Below, piece after piece: positions 1-10,932 of a DNA stretch of 64,000 bases. Made by a program: the position numbers and the translations under genes. The notes under the pieces are model-generated. The model saw only the letters and a program-made list of their open reading frames with translations. It was not told the DNA's origin and searched no databases. The stretch's first letter is position 1; each line of letters starts with the position of its first letter. The DNA comes from Pelargonium nanum (Eukaryota > Streptophyta > Magnoliopsida > Geraniales > Geraniaceae): contig JAYMTF010000005.1 of assembly GCA_036897485.1 (NCBI GenBank), positions 30,863 through 94,862 on the forward strand. The letters are read 5' to 3'.

Positions 1-221
1 TATCAGTTTCTGTACAAGAATATTGTTTCAAAAGTAAAATCACTACAATCCAAACTTCATGCTGAAGCAGTGATTAAATCATTATCACATAAATGAAGCA
101 AACTAGTATTCAAACCTAAAGGAATTATCCGAAAAGAGTTTGACAAAGCTAATGCATATCATTTATGTTCAAAAGAACAAGGAAAAAAATTATAGAAATT
201 CATCAATTTTAGAGATCATAC

Positions 222-2102
222 CATGAAAGTGAGTGTTCCAGCTTCGGCAGCCAGAACACCTCCAGATACAGGAGCATCCAACATGGTAGGGCTCTCCCAA
301 TGATCTATGCATGATATAATCAAGTATTCCAGTAACTTAAAAAACATATATCAAATCCAAATTTCTGTACATAATAAATCCGATGATGGGATAATAGCTT
401 AAAGAGTAATCAGTCTCTACTCTATTATATAACAAAACAGTATGTTAATAACACAATGTAGTCACTATGACAATGACAGATTAATAAAGTTAATGATTGT
501 TAGCAAACAACTCGGGTATTAATTTTTATTTTCATAACAAGTCTTCATGTTGAAGCAGTGCACGCAAATTTCTGGTTCATACCTTTATCTGCTAAATAAT
601 ACCTTTCTTTTCTTTTAATATACAATTAGATACATCCATAGAAAGCTTTCTTGATGTCTGGGGATCAATTGTAGATGAATCTATAAATAACTTCGGTCTT
701 AGAAGATTCCCACCATGAAGCAAACCATTTGGTCCGTTGTAAACATCAATTACCTATATACATCAGATCAGTATGTTCATCAAGATCATCACTGAACTAA
801 TGAAAACATTAACCTAAGAAACATTTGACATAAAAGAAGGAAGAATTGACATATGTAAGTATGAAATTCATAATCCAGTCAGAATTTTTTGTTATCCAAC
901 TGTAATTTAAACTGGTATAAATAAGACACCACATTATTATAGCAGCAAGCGTAACAACTGAGGCTCGAAAACATGCTAATAATGGGCCACATATTCATTT
1001 GAAGACAAATAATCCATTGAAAGCACAAACTCACATGAGAAGATGAAGGCAGCATTGTTATTACAACATCACTTATTTCTGCAACTTCAAGAGGTGTTCC
1101 TTTCGTGATGATTCCCATGTCAAAGAACTTCTCCATCACACTACGGTTTCTGAAAGAAACCAAAAAGCTTCAGCATTTCACTTTGATTAACATGATCATT
1201 AGCCAAATATATTACCATTTGATTTTTGCACTCAGTCTAGCATCTCTATATTTCCAATTAGAAAATCGATATGGATTTCAAAGAAAACTTATTGACTATT
1301 AGGAAGCTAAATAATTGAACAAATTAGATTGCTAGTATTGAAAAGAAAGAAACTAATTATAGGTATTACATATCACTGACTGCTACTCTATATCCCGCTT
1401 TAATTAGATTGTTTGCCATTCTGGATCCCATGTTTCCCAATCCGACAAATCCAACAGTCTGTGATCCATACGAAAAACAAAAGAAAAGTTAATTCATGTG
1501 ATTAAGAAAAACAAACACACATAAGAAAAAAATTGCAATGATTTTCCAGCTTCAGCAAGTTTATATATTTATTCTGAGTCCGAGATCCCAATTTTCTTAA
1601 GCTGATGCCAATCCATTTCTCGAACATCAAAATCAAAAAGGCATATGCTAACTCAATTGTACAGTTTCTGATGCTCAAATGTCTGGAAGAAGAAGAAACA
1701 TCAGTGGTGAGAGCTGGTAATCAGTACCTCACTCTCTCCAGCTCCATAAGGCGGCAAGAAATTAGGGTTTTGGAGGTGAAAATGAAGTCCCCATCCCAAT
1801 CCCTACTACCACGACACAACATTTGAAACTAAATTCAAGTTTCTCATGCTACAACAAGAAACGAGCATAGCAGAGCTTAATTGTGTTAATTTAGATGCCA
1901 AATCAATGAGTATATGCAACAGAGAAGTTGAATCTGTGGCAGTAAAAAAAAAACAAACAAATAAATATCTCACCTCAATTTGGGATAAAGATGACGATGA
2001 ATAGAAACAACGTCTAAGAGAGGATTGAAGAGAAGAAGAAGACATGGATAAGAAGTTGAAATTGGAAAGAGGAAGTAATAATCTTGCTCTGCTGATCGCC
2101 AT
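222..2102 (-). CDS. HIBADH: 3-hydroxyisobutyrate dehydrogenase, mitochondrial (5' part; continues past left edge)
   Basis: NAD-dependent beta-hydroxyacid dehydrogenase of valine catabolism (3-hydroxyisobutyrate to methylmalonate semialdehyde) in the mitochondrial matrix. Five exons are readable: 1974-2102, 1370-1458, 1035-1149, 603-753 and 222-304. The joins keep frame and give 189 residues. Residues 1-43 are Ser/Leu/Arg-rich with an RRCFYSS stretch and no acids until the exon end, as in a matrix presequence. Exon 2 encodes the Rossmann dinucleotide loop GFVGLGNMGSRMA. Exon 4 has the DSSTIDP segment and exon 5 the substrate-binding signature DAPVSGGVLAAEAGTLTFM. The remaining NAD/catalytic C-terminal half, with the catalytic lysine, lies left of base 1, so only the donor after exon 5 is seen. 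Intron 3 holds a fragment of a SINE-like repeat near 935-955. From memory the Arabidopsis orthologue is At4g20930, next to GHR1, as here. Confidence 0.93.
925..960 (-). repeat. SINE-like 3' fragment in HIBADH intron
   Basis: On the minus strand this reads a TTCGAGCCTC box followed by AGTTGTTACGCTTGCTG. The same string, with small changes, ends the SINE-like repeat at 46105-46225. It is therefore probably the tail of another copy of that family. Only the 3' part is recognisable here. Confidence 0.45.
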
Positions 2103-2317
2103 TGAAGATTAGCTTGATTGAGCTGCCAAGTAACAAAAAGCTGTAGCTTTTATGGAGATTACGCATACACACAACTATACCTACTTCACTATTTTCAATT
2201 TTACCTATTCGGTCACCCTATTAGTTTTATACTCTAACACGCTACATCAAGTGCAAGTCCCCATCATGTGCAAGTCTATTTTCGCTTTCACGTTGCTCAC
2301 GCATAACTACATTTTAG

Positions 2318-2782
2318 TAATCAATGCTATGATACCTTGTAAAAGATCATATCCACTAAAATCTTAAACTCGATGGTTGAAGGGTCAATATTAATTTTAT
2401 ACTCTTAATACCAGTTGTCGTATAGCTTGTCAAGAAACAGCTATTTACACCTACAATCTTCTTCATCATCTCTACAAGTATTTGAGCTTTTCAATCATTA
2501 CACTCTTAACACCAACTGCGGCATAGCTTGTCAAGAAACACTTAATCATCAATGCTTTGATGCCGTGTAAAAGATTATCTCCACTAAAAGCTTATACCCG
2601 ATGGTTGAAGGCTCAATATTAGTTTTATACTCTTAATAACCCGATGGTTGAAGGCTTAATATTAGTTTTATACTCTTAATACCAGTTGCCGCATAGCTTG
2701 TCAAGAAACAGTTATTTACTCCTACAATCTTCTTCACTATCTCTACAAGTATTTAAGCTTTTCAATCATTATATATTGCAAG
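2318..2782. repeat. Nested local tandem duplications between HIBADH and GHR1
   Basis: Several diverged copies of the same segments follow each other. CATAGCTTGTCAAGAAACA-type blocks start near 2420, 2522 and 2692. A block around CGATGGTTGAAGG is repeated near 2373, 2599 and 2641, the last two as an almost exact 42-bp tandem pair. Spacings differ (about 228 and 270 bp), so the array arose by nested rather than simple duplication. No reading frame runs through it. The rest of 2103-3049 holds the HIBADH upstream region and the GHR1 3' untranslated region with no other gene. Confidence 0.6.
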
Positions 2783-3049
2783 ATAAGCTTATATCAGACA
2801 GAAAAGCATCATTACATACATTCATGCTTCATGAAGCACAAATTGGAAACCTTACAAACAAATCAAGAAACTTGAAAAACAATTAGCAACTTTCCATTCT
2901 ACCCACTGAAACATCTTTACAACAATGGTTAACTCAACTATCTGACTACACTTGCTTGACAAAATAAAGGGAGGCCAATGAGACATTAAACTCCCAAGTC
3001 CCAACAGCATAAATGGTTAAAAATCTCCACAAATGTAAATTTCAACAGC

Positions 3050-4081
3050 TTATATTGATGAAAGATCTTCATATATAGTCTTGATACCTGGCCTCTCAGA
3101 AACCGACACTACACATCGTAGAGCTATTACCTGAACCTCCTTCATTCCCTTCTCTGCTGCGGGCATCTCCATTTCCGGAACCAATGCAGGGTCGAAGCAT
3201 TCTGAACCTTTACCCTCTGCCGCCTTCAGCCGAACCCAATCTGTCAAATCAACTCCTCCATCTTCACCAGAAATCACATCACCAGCACACCTACCACTTA
3301 AGAGTTCCAACAATATCACCCCAAAGGCATATACATCTGACTTGAAGGAGGGCAGCGGTTTCTTCGAAGCAGCCAACTCGGGTGCACGATAACCAAAGAC
3401 TCCAGCATCAAGAATTTGTTCCATGGTGCCGGCTTGGGTCATCAAACGGTGGAGGCAGTAATCAGCAACGCGTGCATTCAGGTCAGGTCCATCTAACAGA
3501 ATGTTTGTAGCTTTAAGGTTGCCATGAGGAACAGCACGGTCAAAATGGAGATAGTTCAGGCCACGTGCAACATCTACTGCTATTTTGAGCCTTTGGGACC
3601 AAGATAATGGTGGCCCTTTTCTTCCTGGTCGATCTGATAATACGAGTTCACCAAAACTGAGATGTAAAATCACCCAAATACTTGGACATGCATATATTAG
3701 AATTAGACCATTGAGAGAAAGAGAGAAAGGGTATATGGGAAATATGTAAATAGCATATATTAGGGAATCTGTACTTATAATATGACGAACATGAAAAAAT
3801 GCCATGGTAGCAGCCCGAAGCATATATGCCAAATCAACGCTGAGACTCAAGACAAAGGAAAAACACAAGAATAAGAGATAGTGAAGTGTGATATAGATGT
3901 ATTCTAAATCAAATAAACCAATTTGAATCGGGAGGGGCTAGTTTCATGCACAAGCTTCTTATATGAAACTGGATCCATGCAACTGTTGCATAAGATGGCT
4001 TGACAATTTGGTACCTTGATTGTCCAACTAGAGAATACTATGTTCCGACAACTTAAATGTGGCTGGTAACATACGTCCAGA

Positions 4082-4112
<31 letters not shown>

Positions 4113-7100
4113 GAGAACAGTAAAATAATTGATTGAACAATTAAATACTCAAATGATGCCTCACAAGATATGGTTCTAATGCATAGACAAATTTGCATGA
4201 CAATAAACAGATCAGTAAACTGAATAAATCAGCACAAATGGTCTATATACGTAAATATGGGGTTATGTGCAAAAAGTTTACTCGACAGAACAATATAACT
4301 TTAGCCAATCAATTTAGAATGAACCACATGGTTGTCAGCTTATGATGCCTATCAAACAGAAACCTAATAACATATGAAACAGACCAGCAAAAACTAATCT
4401 TTATGCTCAGTATCTTTTTTGAGTTATCCCATTGGCATCATGTTCAAAAAGAGGAAGATATCTTGTGTGTGTGTGTGTGTTCAAATAAAAGGTTAAACCA
4501 TAAGAGCTAACTTGAAATAAGATGAAGGCAACAAGTTACCATAAAGAAAGCTTGCAAGACTTCCAGGCGAAATATAATCAGAAAGAATCAACTTCTCATG
4601 CTGAGTAGGACCCCAATAGTATCCTTTCAACCCCACCACATTTGGATGTCTGATGTTAGTAAACTTTTTAGCCTCTTTACCAAATTCCTTTCTTTGCTTT
4701 GCCACCCCTTCTCTCAACCATTTTACGGTCAAGAACAACCCATTATCCAGTGTTGCCCTGTAAGAAGTCCCATGGCTGCTCCTCCCCAACACTTCAGCTG
4801 GGGCCCTTGACAGCTCCTCGGGGGACAACGTGATCGTATCATCAAGAAAATGAAGTTCACCAACCAAACGATCCGGTGATCTAACATCCAGTCTTGCAAA
4901 GTTTTCAGCAACGAATGAATCCCCAGATTCTGGAGACCAAGAGAAATGGCTGTTTTTTGATGGGGAAAAGCCAGTTAAAGCTGCTATTTTCTCATCAGGG
5001 CTGATCATCCCAGATGATCCTTTGTGAGAAGTAACCATATCACCCCCACTGTCTGTTCCATTTATGACAGAGGGGTTAGGTGGGTTATGCATGCAGATGG
5101 TCTTATTTGTTATGTGTTCTGGCGTAGACCTCCTTGATTTTCTGATGTAAAGTATGAAGAGAACAAGCAGGATAAGCATGACCAAAGCAACCACACACGC
5201 CACTATTACTAGCACTTTCACAATGGTTCGGATATGTTTCCTCTTGTAATTATCTGCTGAATGACTGTCTGATCCAGGAGGACCATTTGGAAAATGCAAT
5301 CCTGAATTTCCAGGATAGAACGAAGAACTGGAGAACTTCCTCAGGTTTTCTGGGACAACCCCAGAAAGATCATTGTAAGAAGCATTGAAATTTTGAAGGC
5401 CACTGGGCAAGTTGCTTGGCAAAGGACCAGTAAAGGAATTCTGAGATATATCTAATGACTCCAGCAAGCTCATGTCAGAAATGGAAGTAGGCAGAGAACC
5501 AGAAAAATTATTCCCTGCAATATTGAGCACTTGGAGCCCAGTCAATGAGCCAAACTGATCAGGAAAATAGCCATTAAGGTGGTTATTAGAAAGATCAAGA
5601 ACCTGAAGATTAGGCTGACTAGAGGGAATGGACAAATTTATAGCATCTGTGAGCATATTGTTTTTTAGGTGGAGTTCTTGTAATGTGGGCATTGTTAGAA
5701 GATCGGGCAGAAGAGGTCCATCTAATTTATTGGAACTAAGATCAAGGACTGTGAGCTTTGGATACTGGGTGATGATTCTTGGAAGAGAGCTAGTAAGCGA
5801 ATTATGGGACAGGTTGAGATGATTTAAACGCAAAAACTGTGGGGTTACCTCAGGAATGAACCCTGTCAAATGGTTCTGGCTGAGATCAAGGAACTGAACA
5901 TTCCCCCATTTTGCCATTCTCGTTAAATTTCCTTCGAACTGGTTATTAGATAGATCAAGAACAGCACAGCTTCCAGTCAGCAAAGGAAGTTCACCAGTGA
6001 GCCCATTTGAGGAAAGATTAAGGATACGCAAGTTCGTTGATGTGATACCACTTATTGAACCTGAATGAAGAATAGACTGTCAGAGGCAGAATAAAACCAC
6101 ATAACACACTATAAGTAGCCACTGAGACCAGAAGATAATTGATTAAAAATGAGCATAGTATGTGCAAGATAATCAGTCTAGTAAGATGTACCTGAGAGAT
6201 TGTTGGCACTCAAGTCTAGCTCACTTAGAACCAAAGAATCTCCTTTCAATAGATCATTCGGAATGGATCCTGAAAATCTGTTGTTGCTGAGTTTGAGGAC
6301 CTGGAGGTCGTAAATAAAATTGAATCCAGGCAATTCACCCGACAGCTGATTGTAGCTCATATCCAACACCTTCATGTTGTCAAAAATCTGCAGCTCACCT
6401 CCACTCACCAGTGATCCAATGAGCTGATTGTGGCTAAGATTTAAATACTTGATACTTGGAGAAATGCCCGGTAAGAACTTCTGCTGCTGAGAACTAGAAC
6501 TCACAAGCATGTTTCCACTAAAATCAACGAAACTGGCATTTGTCATAAGCAAGAATTCACCATCTAGGTGACCATCAAGCATATTGCCATGCAAGTCAAG
6601 CACCTCAAGACTTGAAATAAAGTCAAATCCTTTTGGGATACTCTTGGTGAACCCATTAAGAGATAGATTGAGATACACCAGGTTATTCAGCTTTGTCAAC
6701 GAACTCAGCACCGGCCCAGACAAGGAGTTGCGGCTTAAGTCCAAGGACTGGATTGAGGCAAGCCCGGAAATTGAGTCCGGAATTGAGCCAGAGAAGTTGT
6801 TGCCAGCCAAGGAGAGGTTCTTCAGACCCTCTAATTCACCAATGCCAGGCGGTAAAGATGAAGAAAACAGATTATTGGACACATCAAGAAACTCAAGGCT
6901 TTTGAAGTTAGCTATGTTGTCTGGAATCTTGCCGGTTATAGAATTGTTGGACATGGAAAGTTTCACAAGCACAGTGAGGTTTGAAAACATACTCAAATCA
7001 ACATCAGCTGAAAGACCCAAGTTATCAAGAACGATGCCGGCAACATTACCACCATTGCAAACAATCCCATTCCAAGAGGAAGGACAGCCATTGAAGTCAA

Positions 7101-7254
7101 TAGACTCCTCATTCCAAGAATTGAGAACATAACCAGTAGGGTCATGCTTAATACCCTTCTTGAACTCTAGCAGTGCTAAAATGTCCTGGGAAGGAAGCTG
7201 CCCCATTGCAGAAACATACAGCATGGACACAATTACAAACCCAAACAGCTTCAT
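3050..7254 (-). CDS. GHR1: LRR receptor-like pseudokinase, GHR1-like
   Basis: Three coding exons, 6192-7254, 4540-6060 and 3050-3633, join in frame to 1055 residues; Arabidopsis GHR1 (At4g20940) is about the same length. A signal peptide covers residues 1-19. It is followed by an LRRNT segment with paired cysteines (CPSSWNGIVC), about 20 leucine-rich repeats, a transmembrane helix near residues 632-656 and an intracellular kinase-like domain. The glycine loop is replaced by LGRSSHGTSY. The HRD motif reads HGN (about residue 896) and the DFG motif reads DYC (about 917), so phosphotransfer is not expected. The conserved kinase-domain residues of the GHR1 family are otherwise intact. GHR1 is known as a plasma-membrane scaffold that activates the anion channel SLAC1 in stomatal closure to ABA, H2O2 and CO2. 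I infer the same role. Introns carry CT/CA and TG microsatellites. Confidence 0.93.
4081..4112. repeat. (CT)n(CA)n microsatellite in GHR1 intron 2
   Basis: A CT-dinucleotide run passes directly into a CA run. A second run, (TG)n, lies at about 4464-4480 in the same intron. Confidence 0.9.
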
Positions 7255-8745
7255 GTTGAAAATGATGACACAGGTGGTTCTTCACAACTTCACAATGCAA
7301 AGCAAAATGTACAAAACCATAACACTGCTCAACTAAATTTCATACCAACAACCCTTCCACCATTATCACCAATAAAAAACCTTTAGAACATGAGATAAAC
7401 CCAGAATCCACCCAGAAATGGAGATTTACAGCTCATGAAGTAGCAAATTCAAGAAAAAAAAAAACCATAAAACCAAAACGGACCCACAACTCTTTCCTCA
7501 CACTATTGAACAATCACACCCCTAAAAAAACAGAAATTGCACACTGAGCAAAAATCTTCAGATGTGTTCATAAACTCAAGCATTCAGCACCCTGACCTCC
7601 CAGTGAATTCTAGAAGCAGTAAATCTTTGGACACCAAAGAGCTTCATAAAACTGGACAGGAAGGTTCCTACTGCTTCCAACAAAGAACAAGCTTTAACTA
7701 CAGAAGCTGAGGCAGAGCATTAAATATCTGATAAGACCCAAACAAATTAAGTCGCTTTCGGAGATCTAACAGTGTAAAAATGCATCATTTTCTTACAAAA
7801 ACCCATCAATGCGAACAATGTAGGCTCAGTAAAAAAAACACCCTCTTGAAAAAGATTCGGCCTTTTAAGGCATCAAAACCTCCAGAGAAATACTACAGCA
7901 AACCCATGAAGAAACAAGAAATGGGTCTTCAAATCAATAACCAGAATCCAATTAATACAAAGAAACCCATTATTCTATTTTCTAATGAAATTGAAAACCC
8001 TAACAACATAACATAGTTAGGACTTGGGAGCTGCTGCTTAAAGGCCAAATATAGCTAAAAACCTAAATCTTTTTTCCATAGAAAGTGACAGCAAAAGCTT
8101 AAAAGGAAATGCCTCTCTATCTCTTTCTCTCAATCTCAGGGCATGTGAATAAAGAGTGTACCCTCCAAAAAATCTTCAAAACAAAATAAATCCAAATTTT
8201 TATTCATTCCATCTTTAAGGAAAGTGGCAAAAAGATGCGGCCTTTTTTTGGTACAATTGTTTAGGTTAATTTGGCGCCAAAAAGATGCAGAATCAGTTTT
8301 TAGTGCTTTTTCTTGTGGACTTGAAAGGATTTATCAAATCCAGTTTCTTGAGGTCAATGCCACGTAGGAATGAGGGGTCCACGGTGGCCATCCAGCAGTG
8401 CAAAGAGAGGTGAGGGTAGTTGGAGGTGTAATGGGAAGTGGGGCCCACTACTGGATTCATGGTATGACACATGGCAGGTGGGCCCACAAATGTACATTAC
8501 ATCCTTTTTATTGTTTTTTGTATTATTGACCCAGTTATTTGTTTGGTAGTGGTAGTAGTAGACTTGCAGTTGCTTGTGGCTTTGTGAGGCATTTGGATCA
8601 TGAAGATTGAAGATGAAGAGGACAGGTGATGTAAGAAACAGATAGACAATGCCCCCACCCACAACCTTGCCCAAAACTAGTGCCCACAATTGAAATATGG
8701 ATTTTTCTCCACCTCTTGCACATGTTAAAAATAAGATAAAAGACT
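7255..8745. other. GHR1 5' leader and upstream region
   Basis: This AT-rich stretch upstream of the GHR1 start holds no convincing gene on either strand. The plus-strand frame 7780-8016 has low-complexity composition and no recognisable domain. The leader boundaries and any leader intron cannot be fixed from sequence alone. Confidence 0.5.
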
Positions 8746-9013
8746 CATTTTGATACTGAGTTTTCGTGTTACGACATAATTCACTTCATGAAATTTTGTT
8801 TAACCACATGATTTTTCGCATTTCGACCCAATTTAGTCACCGATTTTTATTTTACCTCAAATAATCCTTGAACTTTCAAATATTGACACAATTTAAATCT
8901 TGAACTTTTGATATAAACTCTAAAGACAATCCATTTTGGCTCAGTATTTGAAAATTTAAAACAATTTTAGGTCGATATTTGAAAATTTTAAAACCATTTT
9001 GGGTCAAATCAAA

Positions 9014-9024
9014 GTTCAAAGACC
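9014..9024. repeat. LINE target-site duplication, left copy
   Basis: GTTCAAAGACC here is repeated exactly at 15078-15088, directly after the A-tail of the LINE. Perfect 11-bp direct repeats at both ends show target-primed insertion and define the element as 9025-15076 (plus one G at 15077). Confidence 0.8.
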
Positions 9025-9032
9025 GCATTCAA

Positions 9033-10932
9033 ATGAGCTCCGAGAAATCAGGAGCTAGGGTTTCGCGCACTTTGGCGGCTAGGGCACGAGAAACTTCGAC
9101 GGTGGATGGCGTCAGCACGGACTCGACAGAAGAGGCTGATCTTCTGCAGCGGTCCTCCAAGAAGGTCAAGCCTTCGGAAGTGGATAGCGAGCCGATGGAA
9201 GGAGTGGTGGAGGGTGCTACAGAAGGATTGGCGGAGGAGGAGGGACCAAAGGACCAAAACATGGATGATGCTCCAGAAGTGGAACCGCCTACTGGTCAGG
9301 ATGAGATGCCTCGTTTGTCTTTCAAGGAGAAACTGATGCTCCATGAAAGGAGAGGGAGGAGAGACGGAAGCAAATCAAAGAAAGGTTTCCGAAGGAAGAT
9401 CCAGTGAAACATTATGTTCATGAGGGTTATCCCGCGGTCAGGGTACCGGATAGAAGGGTTGCGCGCTTGGGATTTCAATGGAAAGACTGCTTAGTCATTA
9501 AGCTTATTGGTTGTTCTCTGGGCTGGAAGACGATGATGGAACGAACAACTCGACTTTGGAATCCTCATGGTGAGTACGATCTCATACCCCTTGTTGATGG
9601 TTACTATGTGGTTCGTTTCCAGCTATTCCAGGATTATAAACATGTGATGGAAGAAGATCCCTGGATGATATTCGGATACTATCTTACTGTGCGGCCATGG
9701 ACGCCGGATTTCAGGGCAGATTCAGATATTATTCTAAGCACTTTGGTTTGGGTTAGGTTTCCGGGTTTGCCTTTACACTTTTTTGATGAATACGTTCTTA
9801 TGGAGGTAGCGAAGGTGATTGGGAAACCGATCAAGGTGGATATGTGTACTAAAATGGTGAGCAGTGGTCTTTTTGCGAAGGTTTGTGTGGAAGTTGATCT
9901 GAGTAAGCCTTTGATTCCCAGAATCCACTGGAACGGGCATTGGCAACAGCTTGCATATGAGGGTCTCCATTTGATTTGTTTCAAGTGTGGCAGAGCAGGC
10001 CACAAATATGCGTCGTGTGGTTTTGCGGTTCCTAGGGCAACCCCAGTGGAAGGCAGACAGGTGTCAAATAATGATGGCAGGGAGGTGCAGGTTGTTGAGG
10101 GTGTACCTCATGCACAAGTAGTTAACCAGCTGGAAGTCAGTGTAGTGGAGCAGAATAAAACTGATAGAACAGGGAGTACAAATACTACGAAAGAGACTGC
10201 CAAGAAGCCAGAATTTGGGGCCTGGATGGTCGTTCCTCGTAGAGAAAGCCATAAACAACCACAAGGAACTAGGAAGGCAGGCCGGGATGGGCAGATAGCA
10301 GGATCAGGGTCGAGGTTTAGTGCTCTTGCTAAAGAGGAGAAGGAAGAAGGTGTTGGGAAAGACAGCATGCAAGTTGATGGTGAGATTGATGTGGAAAAAG
10401 AGGCCCCTGGAAGTGGGCTGACTATCTCTAAAAATGGGCCGAAAGAAAATGAAAGTGGTCCAAAAGCAAAAAATGGGCCGAACAGGGGTACTGTGAATGC
10501 TAGCGGGCCTAAGGAGGCTAAAAAAGGAGCAACTCATTCTCCAACCCAGCAAATGATATCGGCTCGAGCAATCTCAAATCATTTCCAAACCCCTATCGCG
10601 ACTCGATTGGAGGAGAGCTATGGTACTCAGATTCAGAGGCAAATGGGGGGGAGGGAAGCGTTGGCGGAAGAGGGGGTGGCCGAGGCTCAGGCGGAGGAGG
10701 GCGAGGCAGTGGTCGAGGGTCCGCGGCGGGGCACTCACGACCTCTTCCCCATATTCCGGATCTCAATATCGAGGCAATTACGAACGCGGTGAGGATAGGT
10801 GGGAACTCCATGGATCCGAGATTGAAGAAGGTTGTGGGGTTGGCCGCAGATTCGGAGGCGTCGGCCAAAACTCAGATCGAGAACGAGCGGGGGGATGCTC
10901 AAAACCCCACTTTAATCTCAAGTAAGTCCTAA
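9033..10932 (+). pseudogene. LINE ORF1, gag-like nucleic-acid-binding protein (DUF4283, CCHC knuckle), frameshifted
   Basis: The reading starts at the ATG at 9033 (MSSEKSGARVSR) and runs in frame 0 to a TGA at 9405-9407. It then continues in another frame from about 9395 through the DUF4283 core (KDCLVIKLIGCSLGW, DPWMIFGYYLTVRPW). The zinc knuckle CFKCGRAGHKYASC (CX2CX4HX4C) is near 9978-10019. A second shift near the seven-G run at 10645-10651 is needed to enter the frame that ends at TAA 10930-10932. The C-terminal region is basic and low in complexity. ORF1 proteins of this type bind element RNA. The TAA overlaps the ORF2 ATG by one base (TAATG). Confidence 0.85.

Noticed and set aside
1605-2367. 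Small plus-strand frames across the HIBADH 5' region
   Set aside because: They overlap the HIBADH first exon or AT-rich DNA and have no recognisable domain.
3634-3868. N-terminal extension of the GHR1 kinase exon into upstream sequence
   Set aside because: The extension is intron read-through. The acceptor at 3634-3636 joins exactly to the donor after 4540 and restores the RPGRKG segment.
6584-7132. 182-codon plus-strand open frame opposite GHR1 exon 1
   Set aside because: It is the antisense shadow of a leucine-rich-repeat exon, with no domain, promoter or splice support.
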